Source: Deltaproteobacteria bacterium (lineage in GTDB: Bacteria; Myxococcota; Kuafuiibacteriia; Kuafuiibacteriales; Kuafuiibacteriaceae). From it: a stretch of 64,000 nt of DNA. The DNA is taken from contig JADJPE010000005.1 of assembly GCA_016713425.1 (NCBI GenBank), positions 5,058,501 through 5,122,500 on the forward strand. The letters are read 5' to 3'. Shown here piece by piece: positions 49,877 through 58,449 of this stretch. The notes beneath the pieces were generated by a model, which saw only the letters and a program-made list of their open reading frames with translations, did not search any database and was not told where the DNA came from. The translations under genes and the position numbers were made by a program. Each line of letters opens with the position of its first letter. The first letter of the stretch is position 1.

Positions 49877-52800
49877 CTAGGCTCCCTTCAGGGCAGGATT
49901 CGGGTTCCTGATCCGCGCGAGGTACTGCGTCCTCGGCTTGACGTTGAGCTCTGCAAGCATCGCATAGGCTCGGGCAACGGCATGCGCTTTCGAAACCCGG
50001 CTGTTCGGATCGGCAAGGTCGCCGAAGACGATGGCCTGCGACGGGCAAGCGGACGCGCATGCGGGCGTGATGTCGCCGTCCGCGATCGGGCGACCGTCGA
50101 GGCGACTCGTGTGCTTGGCGGCCTGGATGCGCTGCACGCAGTATGTGCACTTCTCCATCACGCCGCGGGCGCGCACGGTGACCTCGGGATTGAAGACCAT
50201 CGTCTTCACCCGATTCTCCGGCTCTTTGAGGTCGAGGTGGTAGTTGAAGAAGTTGAAACGACGCACCTTGTACGGGCAGTTGTTGGAACAGTACCGCGTG
50301 CCGATGCAGCGATTGTAGACCATATCGTTCAGGCCCTCCGCTGAATGCATCGTTGCCGCCACAGGACATACCTGTTCGCAGGGGGCATTCTCGCACTGCA
50401 TGCAGGCCACCGGCTGTACCGCGACTTCGGGCTCGTCGGCGGGCCCCTTGAAGTAGCGATCGATGCGCATCCAGTGCATTTCGCGCCCGCGCCGCACTTG
50501 ATCCTTACCCACGACGGGCACGTTGTTCTCAGACTGGCACGCCACGACGCAGGCGTTGCAACCGACGCAAGCTGAGAGATCAACCGCGAGTCCCCACCGG
50601 TGACCGTCGCTCTCGCGCTCTTGGAACAAGCTCAGGAGCGCCGGGCCGTGCTCCATCTCGCGAATGGCGCCGGGGTTCTTGGCGTACTCCTCTTGGGTCG
50701 CCTCACGAATCAGGCGCGGGGCACGTTTCTCGATCTCTTCTCGTCCGAGATCGTCGATCGCGAAGTGGTCTTGGGTCGAGGCGAGCGGGTACTTGCGTCC
50801 CAACTTCGCGAGATTCAGGCCGTGCGAGGCATAGGGCGTCGCGCTCCGTCGCATCGAGGTCGTGTCGAAACCCGCGACCCCGACGCCGGCCTTCTCGTGG
50901 CCCCCGACAATCCCGGCCGATCGGCGTCCGTAGCCCAAGGCGATCGCCGCGCTGCCCTCGGGTTGACCCGGCACGACAAGGACTGGGAGCGAAACATCCA
51001 CGCCGCTCCCGGAGATCTTGACGAGATCTTCGTCCGTGACGCCGTACTGCGCAGCGGTCGTGGGGCTCAAGAGGAGCGCGTTGTCCCACGTGAGCTTCGT
51101 GATGAACTCCGGCGTTTCTTGGAGCCAGGCGTTGTTCGCGAAGCGTCCATCGTAGAGCTTCTGATCATCGAAGAACGTGATCTCGATCGAAGCCTTTTCA
51201 GCCTCCTTGAAGGCCGCAAGGTCCACCGACGGCGATGCCGCGGTTACCACCGCGCGATTGAAGGCAGAGCCGTCCACGAAGCCGTCGCGGAGCGCGATCC
51301 GCCAGCGACGGTCGAAGACCGAGATCGGTTGATAGCCAGGCAGCACACTCGCCACCGCCGGTGACACTGCGGGGGAAGCACCGCTCTCCTCCGTCGAGAC
51401 GGGGGACGCGACGCCGGCGGCGGCGGAGGCCGCTGCGGCGGCCCCGGCCGCGCCCCCTGCTGCACCCAGTGGAGCCGAGGCCACGGAGGCGGTCGCCTTT
51501 GTGTCTGTTGCGGCCCCCCCTCGCTCTTTGGCGACGCGTTCGACAGACGCCGGACGTCCGACGGGGTGCTTGTCATCGTGTGGGTCTTCGAGGGCGCCCG
51601 CGGTGGCGGGCGAAGCCGCGCCGTAGCCGAGACTGAACGTTGCCCGAACCTCTCGTTCCGCATCCTGAGGCTGCTGGAGGAGGGCGAGGCAGAGTTCGAT
51701 GGCCGAGAGCCCATTATAAAGCGGCTTGATGAGTGGTTGAACGATCGAGACCGTCCCATCCCAGCTTCGCGCATCACCCCAGCGTTCGAGAAAGTGCGCG
51801 GCCGGGATATGCCAGCCACTCTTCTCCGCCGTTTCGTCGACGTAGAGTCCGAGGTGAATCGAGGTGGGGACTTTCTCGATGAGTTTGGCAAAGCCGAGGT
51901 CACCGGGGGCTTGATACACCGGATTGCTCTCGATCATGACGAGCGTCTTCGCCTGGCCGGACTCGATGTCCTTCGCGAGATCGTTGAGCGCGTCAAAGTG
52001 CGTGGGGCGCGCTGGGTCGGGTGTCTCGAGATAGTGGACGACCTTGTCCGTCGCATCGAGCATTGTGTTGACGAAGTGCGCGATCGCGTGAACTTGCGCC
52101 GGTTGGCGATAGCCGGGAATAATGAGAGCCCGGCCCCGATGGGCGACGAGATCTGCAGCCACCGCTTTGACCCACTTGGCCGCTTTCGGGCTCGCCCAGC
52201 TCGTGGATGTGGGCGCGGCCCACGATGCGCGTGTCCCGAGCTGCTGGAGGATCTCCGCCGAAAGTGCAAGCAAGAATCCGCCGACGTCTTGAAACTTGAG
52301 CGGTAGGCGGTGATCGGCCTGCGCGCCCGTGTTCGAAAGGCGACTTTCGGCCGCGTAGAGACGGAGCATCACCTCATTCGTTTCGGGTCGGCGCCGCTCG
52401 CCCCAAGCCCGCATCATCGCGAGCGCACCCGGTTCGGTGCCCAGGATGTCGGCATCGAGGGCGAGGACGACGTCCGCGGCGTTCAGGTCGTATCGAGGAC
52501 GAACGGGGCGACCAAAGAGGCTGCGTGTGCCCTCGCGGATGGCGTCCGTCGAGAGCGACTCGTACTCGAACCATCGGGCCCGCGGATACTTGGCGAGGAC
52601 CCCATCTTTCAGGCGCGCAAGCGTCGGCGAGCCGACCTGACCGGACAGAATTCGCAATCCGTCACCCCCGGTCGCAACATTGTCTTCGGCGAGTTTTGCG
52701 AGGAAAACATCGAGTTGATCTCGACCCACCGCCTGCGCGGCGTCGCCGTGACTCCGAAGGATCTTCTGACTGCGGTCCGGATCGTAGAGCTCGAGAATGC

Positions 52801-53185
52801 TCGCCTGGGCATAGGCCGACGTGCCTCCTCGCGTAAACGGGTGCTTGGCATTGCCTTCGATTTTGACCGGACGGCCGTCGCGCGCCGTGATGGCGAGGCC
52901 AAGCGCTTCGCCGCCGAGCTCCATCGCGGAGGCGTAGGCTTTGGCCTCCCCGGGAACGAAGTCATCCGGCCGGCGCGAAAAGGGGAGGATCTTCTCCTCA
53001 GGCCATCGGCACGCGCTCAACCCCGCGAGGGACAAGGATGCACCCATCAGCTGAAGAAAGCGGCGGCGCTCCAGAGATCCTGGCGGCTCTTGTGCGGCAT
53101 CGGGAAACTCACGATGCATGAAAGATTGGAATTCCTCGGTCTCTGCGAGTTCGTTGAGGCTGCGCCAATACTCTTTTTCGATCAT
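49877..53185 (-). CDS. actB: Alternative complex III subunit ActB (iron-sulfur)
   Basis: A 1102-residue periplasm-facing subunit. A Tat-like motif is at about 39-59 (LERRRFLQLMGASLSLAGLS). Residues 60-560 resemble a molybdopterin oxidoreductase fold, which in ActB binds no Mo. An Ala/Gly/Ser-rich linker (about 560-620) follows, and a C-terminal HybA-like domain carries four Cys groups: CVGCNACVVAC, CMQCENAPCEQVCP, CIGTRYCSNNCP and CTYC with CASACPSQ, suitable for three [4Fe-4S] and one [3Fe-4S] cluster. It collects electrons from quinol and hands them to the cytochromes. The linker is a local insertion worth noting. Confidence 0.92.
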   Translation of the reverse strand: MIEKEYWRSLNELAETEEFQSFMHREFPDAAQEPPGSLERRRFLQLMGASLSLAGLSACRWPEEKILPFSRRPDDFVPGEAKAYASAMELGGEALGLAITARDGRPVKIEGNAKHPFTRGGTSAYAQASILELYDPDRSQKILRSHGDAAQAVGRDQLDVFLAKLAEDNVATGGDGLRILSGQVGSPTLARLKDGVLAKYPRARWFEYESLSTDAIREGTRSLFGRPVRPRYDLNAADVVLALDADILGTEPGALAMMRAWGERRRPETNEVMLRLYAAESRLSNTGAQADHRLPLKFQDVGGFLLALSAEILQQLGTRASWAAPTSTSWASPKAAKWVKAVAADLVAHRGRALIIPGYRQPAQVHAIAHFVNTMLDATDKVVHYLETPDPARPTHFDALNDLAKDIESGQAKTLVMIESNPVYQAPGDLGFAKLIEKVPTSIHLGLYVDETAEKSGWHIPAAHFLERWGDARSWDGTVSIVQPLIKPLYNGLSAIELCLALLQQPQDAEREVRATFSLGYGAASPATAGALEDPHDDKHPVGRPASVERVAKERGGAATDTKATASVASAPLGAAGGAAGAAAAASAAAGVASPVSTEESGASPAVSPAVASVLPGYQPISVFDRRWRIALRDGFVDGSAFNRAVVTAASPSVDLAAFKEAEKASIEITFFDDQKLYDGRFANNAWLQETPEFITKLTWDNALLLSPTTAAQYGVTDEDLVKISGSGVDVSLPVLVVPGQPEGSAAIALGYGRRSAGIVGGHEKAGVGVAGFDTTSMRRSATPYASHGLNLAKLGRKYPLASTQDHFAIDDLGREEIEKRAPRLIREATQEEYAKNPGAIREMEHGPALLSLFQERESDGHRWGLAVDLSACVGCNACVVACQSENNVPVVGKDQVRRGREMHWMRIDRYFKGPADEPEVAVQPVACMQCENAPCEQVCPVAATMHSAEGLNDMVYNRCIGTRYCSNNCPYKVRRFNFFNYHLDLKEPENRVKTMVFNPEVTVRARGVMEKCTYCVQRIQAAKHTSRLDGRPIADGDITPACASACPSQAIVFGDLADPNSRVSKAHAVARAYAMLAELNVKPRTQYLARIRNPNPALKGA

Positions 53186-53189
53186 GATT

Positions 53190-53834
53190 TCACCGGTGAC
53201 AGGTTGAGCAATCGGTCGACGGCTTCACGCTGCCGGCAGAGGGGTTGTTCGCGGCCGCGGCGGCCACGGCGGTCTCAGACCAGTCCATCTTCGTGACGAG
53301 GTCGACGGGCCGAAGGTTCGGCCCAGGATTGCGATGACAAGACAGACACCATCCCATGCTGAGCGGCTGAGCCTGATGGACCACATCCATCTGGTCGACG
53401 CGTCCGTGGCACGCGACGCATGGCACGCCTTTGGTTACGTGTGCGCTGTGGTCGAAATAGGCGTAGTCGGGGAGGTCGTGAACCTTGACCCAAGGCACGG
53501 GCTGTCCGGTGGCCCAACTTTCGCGGACGGCGGTGAGTTTGGGACTCTCGTCGCGAATCCGCGCGTGACAGGCCATGCAGGTTTCGGTCGCCGGGATCGC
53601 GGCGAACTTCGCGCGGTCAACCGTGTTGTGGCAGTACCGACAATCAAGACCGAGCTGGCCCACGTGGAGCGTGTGGCTATACGGCACGGGCTGCTTGGGC
53701 TGGTACCCAACATCGACCGCCCACGGCGAAAAGCCGAAAGTGACAACCAGTGCTGCGTACAAGACCCCACCGCCGACGGCCATGGCCGAGAGGGGCCGGA
53801 GGTGATTGGTCCAAGGTGGAAACACACGTTTCAT
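53190..53834 (-). CDS. actA: Pentahaem cytochrome c ActA
   Basis: A 214-residue membrane-anchored multihaem cytochrome: one N-terminal helix (about 15-35) and five CxxCH motifs, CRYCH (65-69), CMACH (86-90), CVACH (139-143), CLSCH (163-167) and CSTCH (209-213), matching the five-haem ActA of the alternative complex III. It is the first gene of the operon. The ATG at 53834 (MKRVFPPWTNHLRP) matches the family start; an upstream ATG at 53897 is less likely. It is followed at 4 bp by actB. Confidence 0.93.
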   Translation of the reverse strand: MKRVFPPWTNHLRPLSAMAVGGGVLYAALVVTFGFSPWAVDVGYQPKQPVPYSHTLHVGQLGLDCRYCHNTVDRAKFAAIPATETCMACHARIRDESPKLTAVRESWATGQPVPWVKVHDLPDYAYFDHSAHVTKGVPCVACHGRVDQMDVVHQAQPLSMGWCLSCHRNPGPNLRPVDLVTKMDWSETAVAAAAANNPSAGSVKPSTDCSTCHR

Positions 53835-54150
53835 CGCTCGATCCCGTCTGCCGGTACACCCGGAGCCCAAAAAGAGACTCAGAGAGTCCAGTCGCAAAGT
53901 TCATCGCGAATCGCTGCCAGTGGAGTGCGACTTTTCGACGCGGGACAAAAATACGCGCGGGACGAATTACGCAAGTCAAATCATGGGGTCTTGGGAATAT
54001 TGTAGAGGCTCGCGTCTTGAGCCCGAGGTGTTTCGGCCGCCGCGAGCCGGTCTGAGTTCATTCGGCACGCACGCGCGCCCCGCGGGCCGCGCATGGGGAA
54101 GCGCTCGCCACCTATGTAGTGGGCCAAACCCAGAGAGGTTCGGGTTCGGT
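53835..54150. other. 316-bp upstream region of the respiratory operon
   Basis: It lies between actA (minus) and the stop of the RRM gene (minus). No coding gene is supported. It includes the promoter candidate at 53948-53979. The part at 54054-54110 is very GC-rich (GCACGCACGCGCGCC and GCGGGCCGCGC blocks), which may form a hairpin behind the RRM gene. Confidence 0.5.
53948..53979 (-). promoter_or_regulatory. Promoter candidate for the act-cta operon
   Basis: On the minus strand TTGACT (53979-53974) is followed by 20 bases and TATTTT (53953-53948), about 115 bases before actA. The spacer is longer than the 16-18 usual for sigma70, so this is a weak call; a CGTATT two bases nearer gives an alternative 18-base spacing. 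Confidence 0.3.
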
Positions 54151-54447
54151 TCAGTTTCGAGTGGATCGTGGGCGTCGGTCGCTGTCTCGGCGCGGGGGGC
54201 GCTGGTGCGCTTCATCGATCCGGAGCGGCCGTCCGGCGAGACTCTGTCCGTTCAGCGTGTCGAGAACCGTGGCGACCGGGCCGTCGAGATCAAGCTCCAC
54301 AAAGCCGAAGCCTTTCGAACGCCCGGTCTCCCGGTCGGTCACTACGTTCGCCCGAAGCACCTTGTAGCCCGCTTCTTCGAAAAAGGCTTGCAGCGCGTGG
54401 TTGTCCGTCTCGTAAGCTAGGTTGCCGATAAACAGATTCTTTGCCAT
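54151..54447 (-). CDS. Small RRM-type RNA-binding protein
   Basis: A 98-residue single RRM protein with RNP2 LFIGNL (5-10) and RNP1 KGFGFVEL (about 45-52), followed by a basic Arg/Pro/Ser tail. Such glycine- or arginine-tailed RRM proteins occur in cyanobacteria and myxobacteria and bind single-stranded RNA; several are cold-responsive. The start ATG at 54447 is clear. It stands alone, with 173 bases before and 316 after. Confidence 0.92.
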   Translation of the reverse strand: MAKNLFIGNLAYETDNHALQAFFEEAGYKVLRANVVTDRETGRSKGFGFVELDLDGPVATVLDTLNGQSLAGRPLRIDEAHQRPPRRDSDRRPRSTRN

Positions 54448-54620
54448 CTCGTCTGGTTTCTCGCTCGGTCATAGTCGCGAAAGCCACTGGTCGGGGCAAG
54501 GTGCGTGGGTGTCTCCATTTGGGCTCGGGCCTCTCGGCCGACCGTGCGAGGCGACGGACACGTCAGGGCTGAGGCGGGATGCCTCGCTTTGGCGTTCGGC
54601 GCGCGTTCGGATCGCGGGCG

Positions 54621-56324
54621 TTAGGTGGGGGACTGTGTGACGCGAGCGCCCCGAAGCGCTGCGAGTGTTCTCGCACCGCCCGTGAGGAGAACGGCCCGGA
54701 TGCCGTGTTGGCGAAGAATTCTCGTGGCGTTGTACGCGCGCTGTCCAACCGCGCAGGTCACCCAAACGTCGCGATCGCGAGGCAATTCGTCGAGTCGATC
54801 TCGAAGCTCGGCGATCGGGATGTTGAGGATGCCCGGCATCAAGGGCGTTTTGATCTCGTCGGCATCGCGGACGTCGAGGAGAACGGCCCCGCTCGCCTCT
54901 GCGTTGACCCAAGCGGCGAGCACGACGTCGCCGCGGACGGCATTTGCCGCCACCATGCCCACCATGTTGACGGGGTCCTTGGCCGCACCAAACTGCGGGG
55001 CGTAGCAGAGCTCGGCTTCTTCAAGGTCGAACACGGTACCACGCATCTGGATGAAGGATGCGATGACATCGATGCGCCGCTCGGGGCCAACCTCCCCCGA
55101 ACACTGGGCGCCCAGGATGCGACCGTCCGAGAGGCGAAAGATGAGCTTGAGGTGCATGGGCCGCGCGCCCGGAAAGTAACCCACGTGGTGGCCCGGGTGG
55201 ACGTGGGCAACGCTGTAGTCGGTGATCCCTCGGCGAAGAAGAGATTTCTCAGTTTCGCCCGTCATCGCCAGCGTTGTTTCGAAGATGCCGCATACCGCGG
55301 TGCCCTGCAGCCCGCGGAAACGCGAGGAACGCCCACAGAGCGTATCCGCCGCGATTCGACCCTGGCGGTTGGCGGGGCCGGCGAGCGGAATGTGCGCGAT
55401 GTTGCCGGTCACGACGTCGTTGACCTCGACGGCATCTCCGACGGCGTAGATGTTGGGGTCCGACGTCCTCATCGCACCGTCGACGCGGATGTGGCCTTCG
55501 GTGCCGATCGCGAGGCCTGCATCGCGCGCGAGGCCGCTCTCCGGTCGAATGCCGATCGCGAGGATCACGAGGTCTGTTTCGACGACGGTGCCGTCCGAAA
55601 GCCGCGCCGAGAGCCGCTCGCCGTTTTGGGCAAAGGAATCGACGCGCACGCCAAGAGATACGTCGACCCCGTGCTTCCGTAGGCTGGTCTCGCCGGCCAG
55701 CGCCATTTCGGGATCGAAGGGCGGCATGATCTGTTGCGCAAGTTCGACCATATGCGCCTTGATGCCTCGCTGATGGAGGTTCTCCGCCATTTCGCAGCCG
55801 ATGAACCCACCGCCGACCACGAGGGCATGGCGAGCCTTGCGCTCGTCGATCCACGCGCGCACCGCGCGGGCGTCGGGAACGGTTCGGATCGCGAAGATGC
55901 CTGGCAGATCAATGCCCGGAAGCGGCGGTCTTATCGGCGCGGCCCCCGTCGCCAAGACGAGCTTGTCATAGGACTCGATCGCGGTCGTCCCGTCGCTGCG
56001 TCGCTTGACTTCGATCGTTTGCTTTTCGCGGTCGATGCGGAGCACCTCGTGCATTGGGCGTACGTCGATCGCAAATCGGGTCCGGAAGAGCTCCGGGGTC
56101 GCTACGAGGAGCTTCTCCTCCTCTTTGATGACGTCGCCGACGTAATATGGGAGCCCACAGTTCGCGAAACTCACATGTGGGCCTCGCTCGAAGACGACGA
56201 TGTCCGCGTGTTCGTCGAGACGTCGTAGGCGCGTCGCGCAGGAGGCGCCGCCCGCAACACCGCCCACGATCACGATGCGGCGCGATTTGTTGGAAGGCCC
56301 ATCTGACAAGCTTGGCTTCAACAT
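54621..56324 (-). CDS. CoA-disulfide reductase-like enzyme with rhodanese domain
   Basis: A 567-residue FAD- and NAD(P)H-dependent disulfide reductase (CoADR-RHD type). FAD-binding GGVAGGASCATRLRR is at 21-35, active-site Cys56 in FANCGLPYYVGD, NAD-binding VVGGGFIGCEMAENL near 169-183, and a C-terminal rhodanese domain with LLDVRDADEI and the catalytic Cys in VTCAVGQRA. It would reduce CoA disulfide, CoA-persulfide or related polysulfides, so a role in redox or sulfur balance is inferred. The ATG at 56324 precedes the GG motif by 18 residues. It is 52 bp after the gene at 56377 on the same strand. Confidence 0.9.
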   Translation of the reverse strand: MLKPSLSDGPSNKSRRIVIVGGVAGGASCATRLRRLDEHADIVVFERGPHVSFANCGLPYYVGDVIKEEEKLLVATPELFRTRFAIDVRPMHEVLRIDREKQTIEVKRRSDGTTAIESYDKLVLATGAAPIRPPLPGIDLPGIFAIRTVPDARAVRAWIDERKARHALVVGGGFIGCEMAENLHQRGIKAHMVELAQQIMPPFDPEMALAGETSLRKHGVDVSLGVRVDSFAQNGERLSARLSDGTVVETDLVILAIGIRPESGLARDAGLAIGTEGHIRVDGAMRTSDPNIYAVGDAVEVNDVVTGNIAHIPLAGPANRQGRIAADTLCGRSSRFRGLQGTAVCGIFETTLAMTGETEKSLLRRGITDYSVAHVHPGHHVGYFPGARPMHLKLIFRLSDGRILGAQCSGEVGPERRIDVIASFIQMRGTVFDLEEAELCYAPQFGAAKDPVNMVGMVAANAVRGDVVLAAWVNAEASGAVLLDVRDADEIKTPLMPGILNIPIAELRDRLDELPRDRDVWVTCAVGQRAYNATRILRQHGIRAVLLTGGARTLAALRGARVTQSPT

Positions 56325-56376
56325 GGCGCCGACTTTGTCGGCTTACGAAACCTGCGCCAAGCGCAAAAGCGATCTT

Positions 56377-58329
56377 CTATCGTTTCGACGGAGGCGCGTC
56401 CGGGCGTCGCTCCGGGCGTCGGTCCGGGAGACCGGCGGGCTCGGGGACCGGCAGAATCTTCCGGAAGAGCGTATCGCAGTATTCGAACGCTTTGGTTCGG
56501 CCCTCGAGTCGCTTCAGGGTGTTCATCAGGATCGGGCGATTGTAGCCCTCTCCCGCCTTGGCGCGCTGGCCTGCGCGCTCAACGATCGCGAGGTCTCGAA
56601 GCGCGTCTTTCGCGAAGCTCTCGAGGTACTCGGTCGCGATCTCCGGGAACCGGGCCGCTTCGTTCGCCGACAGGCCGCAGCTCCGGGCGCGTTCTACGAT
56701 GGCTGCGGTCCCCATCGGGCGCGCGCCTGGCTTCTCCGGCGCGCCATGCCCGACTGTACCTGCGTGCTCGGAGGCTGCGCGCAAGACCTCGAGGCGAAGC
56801 TCTGCGGCTCGATAGGCACCGGCGACCCGCTCGACTTTGCGGCGCACATGCTGCCAGTACTCGCTGTTGGGCCAGCCGCGGCGAATCGAGCGATGCGCAT
56901 GCTTCCCGGTGACTCGGGGGAAGACGTCCGCAAGAACACGCTGGGCGAGCTCGAAGGAATTGGCAAAGACCTCGGCCGTGTGACGGGTGGGATCGGTCAG
57001 CGGCCGCAAGCCTTCGTGGTAGATCTTGAGCTGTCCGCCCCCCCGAACGTTGACCGGAAGACGCCAGGAGATCGCGTCCATTTTTGGGCTATATCCGAAA
57101 GCGAGCATTGGACCATAGGCGTAGTCCTCCCCGAGCGAAAGGCCAAAAATCCCGGGCAAGTTGAACTTCACCTCGTGCTCGAAGTTCGTCATGCTCGCGC
57201 CCACCGGGCCGGCACGAAATCCCCAACCGCCGCCGCGGCTGCTGACCGACGCGCTGACGAACAACGTATCGAGCGGGTTCGCCTTCACGACGACCCGAAC
57301 ATTCGCCTTGCCTTCCCGCAAGGCCTGCTCGAGGGTCGGGAACATCAAGATCGGCCCCGCCCGGGTGGCGATCAAGAATTTCTCGATGCCGGGCCCGGTC
57401 TGAAAGTGGATTGCGAACGTTCGCCACGCATCCTCGTCGGTCGTGTGATGAACGAAGTGTGCCAGGCTCTCAAGGACAGAGCTTAGCCCAGCCAAAGCGG
57501 TCGAAGACCAACGTGCGAAGCGACGGTGAAGCGACGATGCACCCGCGTCGTCCTTGGCGCGAACCGTATTCACGAGGGTGTCGAGGTCAGACGACGCAGC
57601 GCCGAGCGCCCGCCCCGCGAGAATGACTGCGCGCTGATCGGTGGCCGGCAGTCGGCGGAGCGCACGCATTCGGAGGCCCGCGCCATGCCCCATCGCGCCG
57701 ATCTCCCGAAGGCGCTTCTGGACGTCGGTCGCAAGCGCGTCGCTCCAGCCTCGAACGACGTCCGCCGCCTTCGTGAGCTCATACGAGAATCTCTTGCCGA
57801 CCGCATCGAGTGCTGGCAATACGGTCGCCGCCTCCAGGTAGCAGTTGTAAAGGAGCGGCACCGAGTACGTCTTCACTCCGGGCAGGTGGGTGGATAGCCG
57901 ATTGAGTGCATCTTGAACTCTGCCGGCCGGGACCGGTCGACTGCTGGCATTGCGTTCGAGGAAGCGAACGTTCACGGCCCTTGGACGCCAGTCACCGCTC
58001 GCAACCAGGTAAAGAGGCGCGTCCGCGAGACGTTCGAGATCGCTCGTCGGGACGCCGAGCGCCTCGGCGGCTTGCGACACTATCAGGTCGGCTTTCGTGT
58101 TGTGTCGGTTGCTTCGTCGGGCCACCACGGCCGCCCGCACATCGAGCAGCATCGCTCGATATTGTGGCGACCTCGAAAAGGCGTGGAATCCTTCCGCCGT
58201 CGCCGAAGGCTCGAGCGATCGGTGGTAGAGCCGAATGGCTTCTGCATGGCGCGCAACGAAGCCGGCCTCTTCGCGCGGACGCAAGAGGGGCCTTTGGGTC
58301 CCGGGCACGGTCGTCGTGTACACCGTCAT
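56377..58329 (-). CDS. Unrecognised 650-residue protein, paralogue of the gene at 62563
   Basis: I do not recognise this family. Residues about 190-470 match the partial protein at 62563-64000 segment by segment: VRGWSDALATD (192-202), DEDAWRTFAIHF (298-309), MFPTLEQALREGKA (329-342) and GEDYAYGPMLAF (400-411). The central part looks beta-rich with Gly and aromatic residues (SSRGGGWGFRAGP), the N-terminus and C-terminus helical. No signal peptide or membrane helix is visible. The last 25 residues are Pro/Arg-rich. It lies upstream of and in line with the CoADR gene and divergent from the nucleotidase gene at 58450. Confidence 0.7.
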   Translation of the reverse strand: MTVYTTTVPGTQRPLLRPREEAGFVARHAEAIRLYHRSLEPSATAEGFHAFSRSPQYRAMLLDVRAAVVARRSNRHNTKADLIVSQAAEALGVPTSDLERLADAPLYLVASGDWRPRAVNVRFLERNASSRPVPAGRVQDALNRLSTHLPGVKTYSVPLLYNCYLEAATVLPALDAVGKRFSYELTKAADVVRGWSDALATDVQKRLREIGAMGHGAGLRMRALRRLPATDQRAVILAGRALGAASSDLDTLVNTVRAKDDAGASSLHRRFARWSSTALAGLSSVLESLAHFVHHTTDEDAWRTFAIHFQTGPGIEKFLIATRAGPILMFPTLEQALREGKANVRVVVKANPLDTLFVSASVSSRGGGWGFRAGPVGASMTNFEHEVKFNLPGIFGLSLGEDYAYGPMLAFGYSPKMDAISWRLPVNVRGGGQLKIYHEGLRPLTDPTRHTAEVFANSFELAQRVLADVFPRVTGKHAHRSIRRGWPNSEYWQHVRRKVERVAGAYRAAELRLEVLRAASEHAGTVGHGAPEKPGARPMGTAAIVERARSCGLSANEAARFPEIATEYLESFAKDALRDLAIVERAGQRAKAGEGYNRPILMNTLKRLEGRTKAFEYCDTLFRKILPVPEPAGLPDRRPERRPDAPPSKR

Positions 58330-58449
58330 CCGCTTGGTTAGGTGTTCGGTCCGTGGCGAACAAAAGTTGCGTTACGAGACGGTGAATTTGGCGCAGTGAG
58401 GAAGCGGATTTCCGGCGCAACAACGGGACTTTGTGCCCGATAACCCCTC

